The position numbers and the translations under genes were made by a program. A model generated the notes under the pieces. The model did no database searches and was not told the origin of the DNA. It saw only the letters and a list, made by a program, of their open reading frames with translations. Source: Phytophthora hibernalis (taxonomy: Eukaryota > Oomycota > Peronosporomycetes > Peronosporales > Peronosporaceae). Taken from it: 64,000 nt of DNA. Positions 43,301 to 58,900 of the stretch are shown in pieces. The stretch spans positions 1 through 64,000 of the forward strand of contig JAAKBF010000329.1 of the NCBI GenBank assembly GCA_012656075.1, in the 5' to 3' direction. Each line of letters starts with the position of its first letter. The stretch's first letter is position 1.

Positions 43301-45990
43301 TGAACCCTAACTGAATCACCTTAACTTAACAGTCCTATACCCTTCCAGCGCTTCTACAGCCACCTGAGAGCACAACTAGGCTCTACAGTGCTCCCAATCG
43401 ATCGACAGCGGCCCTACAGACTCCAGAGGCTCAATCGAAAGCCTGAACCCTAACTGAATCACCTTAACTTAACAGTCCTATACCCTTCCAGCGCTTCTAC
43501 AGCCACCTGAGAGCACAACTAGGCTCTACAGTGCTCCCAATCGATCGACAGCGGCCCTACAGACTCCAGAGGCTCAATCGAAAGCTTGAACCCTAAGTGA
43601 ATGACCTTAACTTAACAGTCCTATACCCTTGCAGCGCTTCTACAGCCACCTGAGAGCACAACTAGGCTCTACAGTGCTCCCAATCGATCGACAGCGGCCC
43701 TACAGACTCCAGAGGCTCAATCGAAAGCCTGAACCCTAACTGAATCACCTTAACTTAACAGTCCTATACCCTTCCAGCGGTTCTACAGCCACCTGAGAGC
43801 ACAACTAGGCTCTACAGTGCTCCCAATCGATCGACAGCGGCCCTACAGACTCCAGAGGCTCAATCGAAAGCCTGAACCCTAACTGAATCACCTTAACTTA
43901 ACAGTCCTATACCCTTCCAGCGGTTCTACAGCCACCTGAGAGCACAACTAGGCTCTACAGTGCTCCCAATCGATCGACAGCGGCCCTACAGACTCCAGAG
44001 GCTCAATCGAAAGCCTGAACCCTAACTGAATCACCTTAACTTAACAGTCCTATACCCTTCCAGCGCTTCTACAGCCACCTGAGAGCACAACTAGGCTCTA
44101 CAGTGCTCCCAATCGATCGACAGCGGCCCTACAGACTCCAGAGGCTCAATCGAAAGCTTGAACCCTAACTGAATGACCTTAACTTAACAGTCCTATACCC
44201 TTGCAGCGCTTCTACAGCCACCTGAGAGCACAACTAGGCTCTACAGTGCTCCCAATCGATCGACAGCGGCCCTACAGACTCCAGAGGCTCAATCGAAAGC
44301 CTGAACCCTAACTGAATCACCTTAACTTAACAGTCCTATACCCTTGCAGCGCTTCTACAGCCACCTGAGAGCACAACTAGGCTCTACAGTGCTCCCAATC
44401 GATCGACAGCGGCCCTACAGACTCCAGAGGCTCAATCGAAAGCCTGAACCCTAACTGAATGACCTTAACTTAACAGTCCTATACCCTTCCAGCGCTTCTA
44501 CAGCCACCTGAGAGCACAACTAGGCTCTACAGTGCTCCCAATCGATCGACAGCGGCCCTACAGACTCCAGAGGCTCAATCGAAAGCCTGAACCCTAACTG
44601 AATCACCTTAACTTAACAGTCCTATACCCTTCCAGCGCTTCTACAGCCACCTGAGAGCACAACTAGGCTCTACAGTGCTCCCAATCGATCGACAGCGGCC
44701 CTACAGACGCCAGAGGCTCAATCGAAAGCCTGAACCCTAACTGAATCACCTTAACTTAACAGTCCTATACCCTTCCAGCGCTTCTACAGCCACCTGAGAA
44801 CACAACTAGGCTCTACAGTGCTCCCAATCGATCGACAGCGGCCCTACAGACTCCAGAGGCTCAATCGAAAGCCTGAACCCTAACTGAATCACCTTAACTT
44901 AACAGTCCTATACCCTTCCAGCGGTTCTACAGCCACCTGAGAGCACAACTAGGCTCTACAGTGCTCCCAATCGATCGACAGCGGCCCTACAGACTCCAGA
45001 GGCTCAATCGAAAGCCTGAACCCTAACTGAATGACCTTAACTTAACAGTCCTATACCCTTCCAGCGGTTCTACAGCCACCTGAGAGCACAACTAGGCTCT
45101 ACAGTGCTCCCAATCGATCGACAGCGGCCCTACAGACTCCAGAGGCTCAATCGAAAGCTTGAACCCTAACTGAATGACCTTAACTTAACAGTCCTATACC
45201 CTTGCAGCTTCTACAGCCACCTGAGAGCACAACTAGGCTCTACAGTGCTCCCAATCGATCGACAGCGGCCCTACAGACTCCAGAGGCTCAATCGAAAGCC
45301 TGAACCCTAACTGAATCACCTTAACTTAACAGTCCTATACCCTTCCAGCGCTTCTACAGCCACCTGAGAGCACAACTAGGCTCTACAGTGCTCCCAATCG
45401 ATCGACAGCGGCCCTACAGACTCCAGAGGCTCAATCGAAAGCCTGAACCCTAACTGAATCACCTTAACTTAACAGTCCTATACCCTTCCAGCGGTTCTAC
45501 AGCCACCTGAGAGCACAACTAGGCTCTACAGTGCTCCCAATCGATCGACAGCGGCCCTACAGACTCCAGAGGCTCAATCGAAAGCCTGAACCCTAACTGA
45601 ATCCTTAACTTAACAGTCCTATACCCTTCCAGCGCTTCTACAGCCACCTGAGAGCACAACTAGGCTCTACAGTGCTCCCAATCGATCGACAGCGGCCCTA
45701 CAGACTCCAGAGGCTCAATCGAAAGCCTGAACCCTAACTGAATGACCTTAACTTAACAGTCCTATACCCTTCCAGCGCTTCTACAGCCACCTGAGAGCAC
45801 AACTAGGCTCTACAGTGCTCCCAATCGATCGACAGCGGCCCTACAGACTCCAGAGGCTCAATCGAAAGCCTGAACCCTAACTGAATCACCTTAACTTAAC
45901 AGTCCTATACCCTTCCAGCGCTTCTACAGCCACCTGAGAGCACAACTAGGCTCTACAGTGCTCCCAATCGATCGACAGCGGCCCTACAGA
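40320..45990. repeat. satellite block 1, GACTCC-dominated
   Basis: Most units here carry GACTCC, with a minority of GACGCC. AGCTTGAACC alternates irregularly with AGCCTGAACC, and TGACC with TCACC. Indels are rare (for example the shortened unit near 45207 and the loss near 45602). The first unit, beside the transposon, has AACCGTCCTCTGCCC, a form otherwise seen mainly after about 51,600. Confidence 0.8.
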
Positions 45991-48900
45991 CGCCAGAGGC
46001 TCAATCGAAAGCCTGAACCCTAACTGAATCACCTTAACTTAACAGTCCTATACCCTTCCAGCGCTTCTACAGCCACCTGAGAGCACAACTAGGCTCTACA
46101 GTGCTCCCAATCGATCGACAGCGGCCCTACAGACGCCAGAGGCTCAATCGAAAGCCTGAACCCTAACTGAATCACCTTAACTTAACAGTCCTATACCCTT
46201 CCAGCGGTTCTACAGCCACCTGAGAGCACAACTAGGCTCTACAGTGCTCCCAATCGATCGACAGCGGCCCTACAGACGCCAGAGGCTCAATCGAAAGCCT
46301 GAACCCTAACTGAATCACCTTAACTTAACAGTCCTATACCCTTCCAGCGCTTCTACAGCCACCTGAGAACACAACTAGGCTCTACAGTGCTCCCAATCGA
46401 TCGACAGCGGCCCTACAGACTCCAGAGGCTCAATCGAAAGCCTGAACCCTAACTGAATGACCTTAACTTAACAGTCCTATACCCTTCCAGCGCTTCTACA
46501 GCCACCTGAGAGCACAACTAGGCTCTACAGTGCTCCCAATCGATCGACAGCGGCCCTACAGACGCCAGAGGCTCAATCGAAAGCCTGAACCCTAACTGAA
46601 TCACCTTAACTTAACAGTCCTATACCCTTCCAGCGGTTCTACAGCCACCTGAGAGCACAACTAGGCTCTACAGTGCTCCCAATCGATCGACAGCGGCCCT
46701 ACAGACGCCAGAGGCTCAATCGAAAGCCTGAACCCTAACTGAATCACCTTAACTTAACAGTCCTATACCCTTCCAGCGCTTCTACAGCCACCTGAGAACA
46801 CAACTAGGCTCTACAGTGCTCCCAATCGATCGACAGCGGCCCTACAGACGCCAGAGGCTCAATCGAAAGCCTGAACCCTAACTGAATCACCTTAACTTAA
46901 CAGTCCTATACCCTTCCAGCGGTTCTACAGCCACCTGAGAGCACAACTAGGCTCTACAGTGCTCCCAATCGATCGACAGCGGCCCTACAGACGCCAGAGG
47001 CTCAATCGAAAGCCTGAACCCTAACTGAATGACCTTAACTTAACAGTCCTATACCCTTCCAGCGCTTCTACAGCCACCTGAGAGCACAACTAGGCTCTAC
47101 AGTGCTCCCAATCGATCGACAGCGGCCCTACAGACGCCAGAGGCTCAATCGAAAGCCTGAACCCTAACTGAATCACCTTAACTTAACAGTCCTATACCCT
47201 TCCAGCGCTTCTACAGCCACCTGAGAACACAACTAGGCTCTACAGTGCTCCCAATCGATCGACAGCGGCCCTACAGACGCCAGAGGCTCAATCGAAAGCC
47301 TGAACCCTAACTGAATCACCTTAACTTAACAGTCCTATACCCTTCCAGCGCTTCTACAGCCACCTGAGAGCACAACTAGGCTCTACAGTGCTCCCAATCG
47401 ATCGACAGCGGCCCTACAGACGCCAGAGGCTCAATCGAAAGCCTGAACCCTAACTGAATCACCTTAACTTAACAGTCCTATACCCTTCCAGCGGTTCTAC
47501 AGCCACCTGAGAGCACAACTAGGCTCTACAGTGCTCCCAATCGATCGACAGCGGCCCTACAGACGCCAGAGGCTCAATCGAAAGCCTGAACCCTAACTGA
47601 ATCACCTTAACTTAACAGTCCTATACCCTTCCAGCGGTTCTACAGCCACCTGAGAGCACAACTAGGCTCTACAGTGCTCCCAATCGATCGACAGCGGCCC
47701 TACAGACGCCAGAGGCTCAATCGAAAGCCTGAACCCTAACTGAATCACCTTAACTTAACAGTCCTATACCCTTCCAGCGCTTCTACAGCCACCTGAGAGC
47801 ACAACTAGGCTCTACAGTGCTCCCAATCGATCGACAGCGGCCCTACAGACGCCAGAGGCTCAATCGAAAGCCTGAACCCTAACTGAATCACCTTAACTTA
47901 ACAGTCCTATACCCTTCCAGCGGTTCTACAGCCACCTGAGAGCACAACTAGGCTCTACAGTGCTCCCAATCGATCGACAGCGGCCCTACAGACGCCAGAG
48001 GCTCAATCGAAAGCCTGAACCCTAACTGAATCACCTTAACTTAACAGTCCTATACCCTTCCAGCGCTTCTACAGCCACCTGAGAGCACAACTAGGCTCTA
48101 CAGTGCTCCCAATCGATCGACAGCGGCCCTACAGACGCCAGAGGCTCAATCGAAAGCCTGAACCCTAACTGAATCACCTTAACTTAACAGTCCTATACCC
48201 TTCCAGCGGTTCTACAGCCACCTGAGAGCACAACTAGGCTCTACAGTGCTCCCAATCGATCGACAGCGGCCCTACAGACGCCAGAGGCTCAATCGAAAGC
48301 CTGAACCCTAACTGAATCACCTTAACTTAACAGTCCTATACCCTTCCAGCGGTTCTACAGCCACCTGAGAGCACAACTAGGCTCTACAGTGCTCCCAATC
48401 GATCGACAGCGGCCCTACAGACGCCAGAGGCTCAATCGAAAGCCTGAACCCTAACTGAATCACCTTAACTTAACAGTCCTATACCCTTCCAGCGCTTCTA
48501 CAGCCACCTGAGAGCACAACTAGGCTCTACAGTGCTCCCAATCGATCGACAGCGGCCCTACAGACGCCAGAGGCTCAATCGAAAGCCTGAACCCTAACTG
48601 AATCACCTTAACTTAACAGTCCTATACCCTTCCAGCGGTTCTACAGCCACCTGAGAGCACAACTAGGCTCTACAGTGCTCCCAATCGATCGACAGCGGCC
48701 CTACAGACGCCAGAGGCTCAATCGAAAGCCTGAACCCTAACTGAATGACCTTAACTTAACAGTCCTATACCCTTCCAGCGGTTCTACAGCCACCTGAGAG
48801 CACAACTAGGCTCTACAGTGCTCCCAATCGATCGACAGCGGCCCTACAGACGCCAGAGGCTCAATCGAAAGCCTGAACCCTAACTGAATCACCTTAACTT

Positions 48901-49900
48901 AACAGTCCTATACCCTTCCAGCGCTTCTACAGCCACCTGAGAGCACAACTAGGCTCTACAGTGCTCCCAATCGATCGACAGCGGCCCTACAGACGCCAGA
49001 GGCTCAATCGAAAGCCTGAACCCTAACTGAATCACCTTAACTTAACAGTCCTATACCCTTCCAGCGGTTCTACAGCCACCTGAGAGCACAACTAGGCTCT
49101 ACAGTGCTCCCAATCGATCGACAGCGGCCCTACAGACGCCAGAGGCTCAATCGAAAGCCTGAACCCTAACTGAATCACCTTAACTTAACAGTCCTATACC
49201 CTTCCAGCGCTTCTACAGCCACCTGAGAGCACAACTAGGCTCTACAGTGCTCCCAATCGATCGACAGCGGCCCTACAGACTCCAGAGGCTCAATCGAAAG
49301 CCTGAACCCTAACTGAATCACCTTAACTTAACAGTCCTATACCCTTCCAGCGGTTCTACAGCCACCTGAGAGCACAACTAGGCTCTACAGTGCTCCCAAT
49401 CGATCGACAGCGGCCCTACAGACGCCAGAGGCTCAATCGAAAGCCTGAACCCTAACTGAATCACCTTAACTTAACAGGCCTATACCCTTCCAGCGCTACA
49501 GCCACCTGAGAGCACAACTAGGCTCTACAGTGCTCCCAATCGATCGACAGCGGCCCTACAGACGCCAGAGGCTCAATCGAAAGCCTGAACCCTAACTGAA
49601 TCACCTTAACTTAACAGTCCTATACCCTTCCAGCGGTTCTACAGCCACCTGAGAGCACAACTAGGCTCTACAGTGCTCCCAATCGATCGACAGCGGCCCT
49701 ACAGACTCCAGAGGCTCAATCGAAAGCCTGAACCCTAACTGAATCACCTTAACTTAACAGTCCTATACCCTTCCAGCGGTTCTACAGCCACCTGAGAGCA
49801 CAACTAGGCTCTACAGTGCTCCCAATCGATCGACAGCGGCCCTACAGACTCCAGAGGCTCAATCGAAAGCCTGAACCCTAACTGAATCACCTTAACTTAA
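45991..49900. repeat. satellite block 2, homogeneous, GACGCC-dominated
   Basis: Nearly every unit between about 46,000 and 49,600 carries GACGCC, CGATCG and AGCCTG, and differences are mostly AGCGCTTC against AGCGGTTC. Indels are almost absent until about 49,490. This looks like a recently amplified block. Confidence 0.8.
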
Positions 49901-52900
49901 CAGTCCTATACCCTTCCAGCGCTTCTACAGCCACCTGAGCACAACTAGGCTCTACAGTGCTCCCAATCGATCGACAGCGGCCCTACAGACTCCAGAGGCT
50001 CAATCGAAAGCCTGAACCCTAACTGAATGACCTTAACTTAACAGTCCTCTACCCTTCCAGCGGTTCTACAGCCACCTGATAACACAACTAGGCTCTACAG
50101 TGCTCCCATCGATCCACAGCGGCCCTACAGACTCCAGAGGCTCAATCGAAATCCTGAACCCTAAGAATGACCTTAACTTAACAGTCCTATACCCTTCCAG
50201 CGCTTCTACAGCCACCTGAGAACACAACTAGGCTCTACAGTGCTCCCAATCGATCCACAGCGGCCCTACAGACTCCAGAGGCTCAATCGAAAGCCTGAAC
50301 CCTAAGTGAATGACCTTAACTTAACAGTCCTATACCCTTGCAGCGCTTCTACAGCCACCTGAGAACACAACTAGGCTCTACAGTGCTCCCAATCGATCGA
50401 CAGCGGCCCTACAGACTCCAGAGGCTCAATCGAAAGCCTGAACCCTAACTGAATCACCTTAACTTAACAGTCCTATACCCTTGCAGCGCTTCTACAGCCA
50501 CCTGATAACACAACTAGGCTCTACAGTGCTCCCAATCGATCCACAGCGGCCCTACAGACTCCAGAGGCTCAATCGAAAGCCTGAACCCTAACTGAATCAC
50601 CTTAACTTAACAGTCCTATACCCTTCCAGCTTCTACAGCCACCTGAGAACACAACTAGGCTCTACAGTGCTCCCAATCGATCCACAGCGGCCCTACAGAC
50701 TCCAGAGGCTCAATCGAAAGCCTGAACCCTAAGTGAATGACCTTAACTTAACAGTCCTATACCCTTCCAGCGCTTCTACAGCCACCTGAGAACACAACTA
50801 GGCTCTACAGTGCTCCCAATCGATCGACAGCGGCCCTACAGACGCCAGAGGCTCAATCGAAAGCCTGAACCCTAACTGAATCACCTTAACTTAAGGCCTA
50901 TACCTTCGCAGCGCTTCTACAGCCACCTGATAACACAACTAGGCTCTACAGTGCTCCCAATCGATCCACAGCGGCCCTACAGACTCCAGAGGCTCAATCG
51001 AAAGCCTGAACCCTAAGTGAGTGACCTTAACTTAACAGTCCTATACCCTTCCAGCGCTTCTACAGCCACCTGAGAACACAACTAGGCTCTACAGTGCTCC
51101 CAATCGATCGACAGCGGCCCTACAGACGCCAGAGGCTCAATCGAAAGCCTGAACCCTAACTGAATCACCTTAACTTAACAGTCATATACCCTTCCAGCGG
51201 TTCTACAGCCACCTGAGAGCACAACTAGGCTCTACAGTGCTCCCAATCGATCCACAGCGGCCCTACAGACTCCAGAGGCTCAATCGAAAACCTGAACCCT
51301 AAGTGAATGACCTTAACTTAACAGGCCTATACCCTTGCAGCGCTTCTACAGCCACCTGAGAGCACAACTAGGCTCTACAGTGCTCCCAATCGATCCACAG
51401 CGGCCCTACAGACCCAGAGGCTCATCGAAAGCTTGAACCCTAAGTGAATGACCTTAACTTAACAGTCCTATACCCTTCCAGCGGTTCTACAGCCACCTGA
51501 GAACACAACTAGGCTCTACAGTGGTCCCAATCGATCCACAGCGGCCCTACAGACTCCAGAGGCTCAATCGAAAGCTTGAACCCTAAGTGAATGACCTTAA
51601 CTTAACAGTCCTCTGCCCTTCCAGCGGTTCTACAGCCACCTGAGAGCACAACTAGGCTCTACAGTGCTCCCAATCGATCGTCAGCGGCCCTACAGACTCC
51701 AGAGGCTCAATCGAAAGCCTGAACCTAACTGAATCACCTTAACTTAACAGTCCTATACCCTTCCAGCGGTTCTACAGCCACCTGAGAGCACAACTAGGCT
51801 CTACAGTGCTCCCAATCGATCCACAGCGGCCCTACAGACTCCAGAGGCTCAATCGAAATCCTGAACCCTAAGTGAATGACCTAACTTAACCGTCCTCTGC
51901 CCTTCCAGCGGTTCTACAGCCACCTGAGAGCAACTAGGCTCTACAGTGCTCCCAATCGATCGTCAGCGGCCCTACAGACTCCAGAGGCTCAATCGAAAGC
52001 CTGAACCCTAACTGAATGACCTTAACTTAACAGTCCTCTGCCCTTCCAGCGGTTCTACAGCCACCTGAGAGCACAACTAGGCTCTACAGTGGTCCCAATC
52101 GATCCACAGCGGCCCTACAGACTCCAGAGGCTCAATCGAAATGAACCCTAAGTGAGTGACCTTAACTTAACAGTCCTATACCCTTCCAGCGGTTCTACAG
52201 CCACCTGAGAGCACAACTAGGCTCTACAGTGCTCCCAATCGATCGACAGCGGCCCTACAGACGCCAGAGGCTCAATCGAAAGCCTGAACCCTAACTGAAT
52301 CACCTTAACTTAACAGTCCTATACCCTTCCAGCGGTTCTACAGCCACCTGAGAGCACAACTAGGCTCTACAGTGCTCCCACCGATCGACAGCGGCCCTAC
52401 AGACGCCAGAGGCTCAATCGAAAGCCTGAACCCTAAGTGAATGACCTTAACTTAACAGTCCTCTACCCTTCCAGCGGTTCTACAGCCACCTGAGAACACA
52501 ACTAGGCTCTACAGTGCTCCCATCGATCGACAGCGGCCCTACAGACGCCAGAGGCTCAATCGAAAGCCTGAACCCTAACTGAATCACCTTAACTTAACAG
52601 TCCTATACCCTTCCAGCGTTCTACAGCCACCTGAGAGCACAACTAGGCTCTACAGTGCTCCCAATCGATCCACAGCGGCCCTACAGACTCCAGAGGCTCA
52701 ATCGAAAGCTTGAACCCTAAGTGAATGACCTTAACTTAACAGGCCTATACCCTTCCAGCGCTTCTACAGCCACCTGAGAGCACAACTAGGCTCTACAGTG
52801 CTCCCAATCGATCCACAGCGGCCCTACAGACTCCAGAGGCTCAATCGAAAACTTGAACCCTAAGTGAATGACCTTAACTTAACAGGCCTATCCTTGCAGC

Positions 52901-55900
52901 GCTTCTACAGCCACCTGAGAGCACAACTAGGCTCTACAGTGCTCCCAATCGATCCACAGCGGCCCTACAGACTCCAGAGGCTCAATCGAAAGCCTGAACC
53001 CTAAGTGAATGACCTTAACTTAATAGTCCTCTGCCCTTCCAGCGGTTCTACAGCCACCTGAGAACACAACTAGGCTCTACAGTGGTCCCAATCGATCCAC
53101 AGCGGCCCTACAGACTCCAGAGGCTCAATCGAAATCCTGAACCCTAAGTGAGTGACCTTAACTTAACCGTCCTCTGCCCTTCCAGCGGTTCTACAGCCAC
53201 CTGAGAGCAACTAGGCTCTACAGTGCTCCCAATCGATCGTCAGCGGCCCTACAGACGCCAGAGGCTGAATCGAAAGCCTGAACCCTAACTGAATCACCTT
53301 AACTTAACAGTCCTATACCCTTCCAGCGGTTCTACAGCCACCTGAGAGCACAACTAGGCTCTACAGTGCTCCCATCGATCGACAGCGGCCCTACAGACGC
53401 CAGAGGCTCAATCGAAATCCTGAACCCTAAGTGAGTGACCTTAACTTAACCGTCCTCTGCCCTTCCAGCGGTTCTACAGCCACCTGAGAGCACAACTAGG
53501 CTCTACAGTGCTCCCAATCGATCGACAGCGGCCCTACAGACGCCAGAGGCTCAATCGAAAGCCTGAACCCTAACTGAATCACCTTAACTTAACAGTCCTA
53601 TACCCTTCCAGCGGTTCTACAGCCACCTGAGAGCACAACTAGGCTCTACAGTGCTCCCAATCGATCCACAGCGGCCCTACAGACTCCAGAGGCTCAATCG
53701 AAAACTTGAACCCTAAGTGAATGACCTTAACTTAACAGGCCTATACCCTTGCAGCGCTTCTACAGCCACCTGAGAGCACAACTAGGCTCTACAGTGCTCC
53801 CAATCGATCCACAGCGGCCCTACAGACTCCAGAGGCTCAATCGAAAACTTGAACCCTAAGTGAATGACCTTAACTTAACAGGCCTATACCCTTCCAGCGC
53901 TTCTACAGCCACCTGAGAGCACAACTAGGCTCTACAGTGGTCCCAATCGATCCACAGCGGCCCTACAGACTCCAGAGGCTCAATCGAAAGCCTGAACCCT
54001 AACTGAATCACCTTAACTTAACAGTCCTATACCCTTCCAGCGGTTCTACAGCCACCTGATAACACAACTAGGCTCTACAGTGCTCCCAATCGATCCACAG
54101 CGGCCCTACAGACTCCAGAGGCTCAATCGAAATCCTGAACCCTAAGTGAGTGACCTTAACTTAACAGTCCTATGCCCTTCCAGCGGTTCTACAGCCACCT
54201 GAGAGCACAACTAGGCTCTACAGTGCTCCCAATCGATCGACAGCGGCCCTACAGACGCCAGAGGCTCAATCGAAAGCCTGAACCCTAACTGAATGACCTT
54301 AACTTAACAGTCCTATACCCTTCCAGCGGTTCTACAGCCACCTGAGAGCACAACTAGGCTCTACAGTGCTCCCAATCGATCGACAGCGGCCCTACAGACT
54401 CCAGAGGCTCAATCGAAATCCTGAACCCTAAGTGAATGACCTTAACTTAACCGTCCTCTGCCCTTCCAGCGGTTCTACAGCCACCTGAGAGCACAACTAG
54501 GCTCTACAGTGCTCCCAATCGATCGTCAGCGGCCCTACAGACTCCAGAGGCTCAATCGAAAGCCTGAACCCTAACTGAATCACCTTAACTTAACAGTCCT
54601 ATACCCTTCCAGCGGTTCTACAGCCACCTGAGAGCACAACTAGGCTCTACAGTGCTCCCAATCGATCGACAGCGGCCCTACAGACGCCAGAGGCTCAATC
54701 GAAAGCCTGAAACCTAAGTGAATGACCTTAACTTAACAGTCCTCTGCCCTTCCAGCGGTTCTACAGCCACCTGAGAGCACAACTAGGCTCTACAGTGCTC
54801 CCAATCGATCGACAGCGGCCCTACAGACCCAGAGGCTCAATCGAAATCCTGAACCCTAAGTGAATGACCTTAACTTAACAGTCCTATACCCTTCCAGCGG
54901 TTCTACAGCCACCTGAGAGCACAACTAGGCTCTACAGTGCTCCCAATCGATCGACAGCGGCCCTACAGACTCCAGAGGCTCAATCGAAAGCCTGAACCCT
55001 AACTGAATCACCTTAACTTAACAGGCCTATACCCTTGCAGCGCTTCTACAGCCACCTGATAACACAACTAGGCTCTACAGTGCTCCCAATCGATCCACAG
55101 CGGCCCTACAGACTCCAGAGGCTCAATCGAAAGCCTGAACCCTAAGTGAATGACCTTAACTTAACAGTCCTATACCCTTCCAGCGGTTCTACAGCCACCT
55201 GAGAGCACAACTAGGCTCTACAGTGCTCCCAATCGATCGACAGCGGCCCTACAGACGCCAGAGGCTCAATCGAAAGCCTGAACCCTAACTGAATCACCTT
55301 AACTTAACAGTCATATACCCTTCCAGCGCTTCTACAGCCACCTGAGAGCACAACTAGGCTCTACAGTGCTCCCAATCGATCCACAGCGGCCCTACAGACG
55401 CCAGAGGCTCAATCGAAAGCCTGAACCCTAAGTGAATGACCTTAACTTAACAGTCCTATACCCTTGCAGCGCTTCTACAGCCACCTGAGAGCACAACTAG
55501 GCTCTACAGTGGTCCCAATCGATCCACAGCGGCCCTACAGACTCCAGAGGCTCAATCGAAAGCTTGAACCCTCAGTGAATGACCTTAACTTAACAGTCCT
55601 ATACCCTCCCAGCGTTCTACAGCCACCTGATAACACAACTAGGCTCTACAGTGCTCCCAATCGATCGACAGCGGCCCTACAGACTCCAGAGGCTCAATCG
55701 AAAGCCTGAACCCTAAGTGAATGACCTTAACTTAACCTCTGCCCTTCCAGCGGTTCTACAGCCACCTGAGAGCACAACTAGGCTCTACAGTGCTCCCAAT
55801 CGATCGACAGCGGCCCTACAGACGCCAGAGGCTCAATCGAAAACTTCTGAATGAATGACCTTACTTAACAGGCTATACCCTTGCAGCTTCTACAGCCACC

Positions 55901-58900
55901 TGAAACACAACTAGGCTCTACAGTGCTCCCAATCGATCCACAGCGGCCCTACAGACTCCAGAGGCTCAATCGAAAGCCTGAACCCTAACTGAATCACCTT
56001 AACTTAACAGTCCTCTGCCCTTCCAGCGGTTCTACAGCCACCTGAGAGCACAACTAGGCTCTACAGTGCTCCCAATCGATCGACAGCGGCCCTACAGACG
56101 CCAGAGGCTCAATCGAAAGCCTGAACCTAACTGAATCACCTTAACTTAACAGTCCTATACCCTTCCAGCGGTTCTACAGCCACCTGAGAGCACAACTAGG
56201 CTCTACAGTGCTCCCAATCGATCGACAGCGGCCCTACAGACGCCAGAGGCTCAATCGAAAGCCTGAACCCTAACTGAATCACCTTAACTTAACAGTCCTA
56301 TACCCTTCCAGCGGTTCTACAGCCACCTGAGAGCACAACTAGGCTCTACAGTGCTCCCAATCGATCGACAGCGGCCCTACAGACTCCAGAGGCTCAATCG
56401 AAAGCCTGAACCCTAACTGAATGACTTAACTTAACAGTCCTATACCCTTCCAGCGTTCTACAGCCACCTGAGAACACAACTAGGCTCTACAGTGCTCCAA
56501 ATCGATCGACAGCGGCCCTACAGACGCCAGAGGCTCAATCCGAAAGCCTGAACCCTAACTGAATCACCTTAACTTAACAGTCCTATACCCTTGCAGCGCT
56601 TCTACAGCCACCTGATAACACAACTAGGCTCTACAGTGCTCCCAATCGATCGACAGCGGCCCTACAGACGCCAGAGGCTCAATCGAAAGCCTGAACCCTA
56701 AGTGAGTGACCTTAACTTAACAGTCCTATACCCTTCCAGCGGTTCTACAGCCACCTGAGAGCACAACTAGGCTCTACAGTGCTCCCAATCGATCGACAGC
56801 GGCCCTACAGACGCCAGAGGCTCAATCGAAAGCTTGAACCCTAAGTGAATGACCTTAACTTAACAGGCCTATACCTCCAGCGCTTCTACAGCCACCTGAT
56901 AACACAACTAGGCTCTACAGTGCTCCCAATCGATCGACAGCGGCCCTACAGACTCCAGAGGCTCAATCGAAAGCCTGAACCCTAAGTGAATGACCTTAAC
57001 TTAACAGTCCTCTGCCCTTCCAGCGGTTCTACAGCCACCTGAGAGCACAACTAGGCTCTACAGTGCTCCCAATCGATCGACAGCGGCCCTACAGACGCCA
57101 GAGGCTCAATCGAAAGCCTGAACCCTAACTGAATCACCTTAACTTAACAGTCCTATACCCTTCCAGCGCTTCTACAGCCACCTGAGAACACAACTAGGCT
57201 CTACAGTGCTCCCAATCGATCGACAGCGGCCCTACAGACGCCAGAGGCTCAATCGAAAGCCTGAACCCTAAGTGAAGTGACCTTAACTTAACAGTCCTCT
57301 GCCCTTCCAGCGGTTCTACAGCCACCTGAGAGCACAACTAGGCTCTACAGTGCTCCAATCGATCGACAGCGGCCCTACAGACGCCAGAGGCTCAATCGAA
57401 AGCCTGAACCCTAACTGAATCACCTTAACTTAACAGTCCTATACCCTTCCAGCGGTTCTACAGCCACCTGAGAGCACAACTAGGCTCTACAGTGCTCCCA
57501 ATCGATCGACAGCGGCCCTACAGACTCCAGAGGCTCAATCGAAAGCCTGAACCCTAAGTGAATGACCTTAACTTAACAGTCCTATACCCTTCCAGCGGTT
57601 CTACAGCCACCTGAGAGCACAACTAGGCTCTACAGTGCTCCCAATCGATCGTCAGCGGCCCTACAGACGCCAGAGGCTCAATCGAAAGCCTGAACCCTAA
57701 CTGAATCACCTTAACTTAACAGTCCTATACCCTTCCAGCGCTTCTACAGCCACCTGAGAACACAACTAGGCTCTACAGTGCTCCCAATCGATCGACAGCG
57801 GCCCTACAGACGCCAGAGGCTCAATCGAAAGCCTGAACCCTAAGTGAATGACCTTAACTTAACAGTCCTATACCCTTCCAGCGGTTCTACAGCCACCTGA
57901 GAGCACAACTAGGCTCTACAGTGCTCCCATCGATCGACAGCGGCCCTACAGACGCCAGAGGCTCAATCGAAAGCCTGAACCCTAAGTGAATGACCTTAAC
58001 TTAACAGTCCTATACCCTTCCAGCGGTTCTACAGCCACCTGAGAGCACAACTAGGCTCTACAGTGCTCCCAATCGATCGACAGCGGCCCTACAGACGCCA
58101 GAGGCTCAATCGAAAGCCTGAACCCTAACTGAATCACCTTAACTTAACAGTCCTATACCCTTCCAGCGCTTCTACAGCCACCTGAGAGCACAACTAGGCT
58201 CTACAGTGCTCCCAATCGATCGACAGCGGCCCTACAGACGCCAGAGGCTCAATCGAAAGCCTGAACCCTAAGTGAATGACCTTAACTTAACAGTCCTATA
58301 CCCTTCCAGCGGTTCTACAGCCACCTGAGAGAGCACAACTAGGCTCTACAGTGCTCCCAATCGATCGACAGCGGCCCTACAGACTCCAGAGGCTCAATCG
58401 AAAGCCTGAACCCTAACTGAATCACCTTAACTTAACAGTCCTATACCCTTCCAGCGGTTCTACAGCCACCTGAGAGCACAACTAGGCTCTACAGTGCTCC
58501 CAATCGATCGACAGCGGCCCTACAGACGCCAGAGGCTCAATCGAAAGCCTGAACCCTAACTGAATGACCTTAACTTAACAGTCCTCTGCCCTTCCAGCGG
58601 TTCTACAGCCACCTGAGAGCACAACTAGGCTCTACAGTGCTCCCAATCGATCGACAGCGGCCCTACAGACTCCAGAGGCTCAATCGAAAGCCTGAACCCT
58701 AACTGAATCACCTTAACTTAACAGTCCTATACCCTTCCAGCGGTTCTACAGCCACCTGAGAGCACAACTAGGCTCTACAGTGCTCCCAATCGATCGACAG
58801 CGGCCCTACAGACGCCAGAGGCTCAATCGAAAGCCTGAACCCTAACTGAATCACCTTAACTTAACAGTCCTATACCCTTCCAGCGCTTCTACAGCCACCT

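Noticed and set aside
55464..55709. 81-codon open frame in the satellite
   Set aside because: Arises where a small deletion joins two monomer frames. The 143-bp unit shifts frame each repeat, so it is chance.
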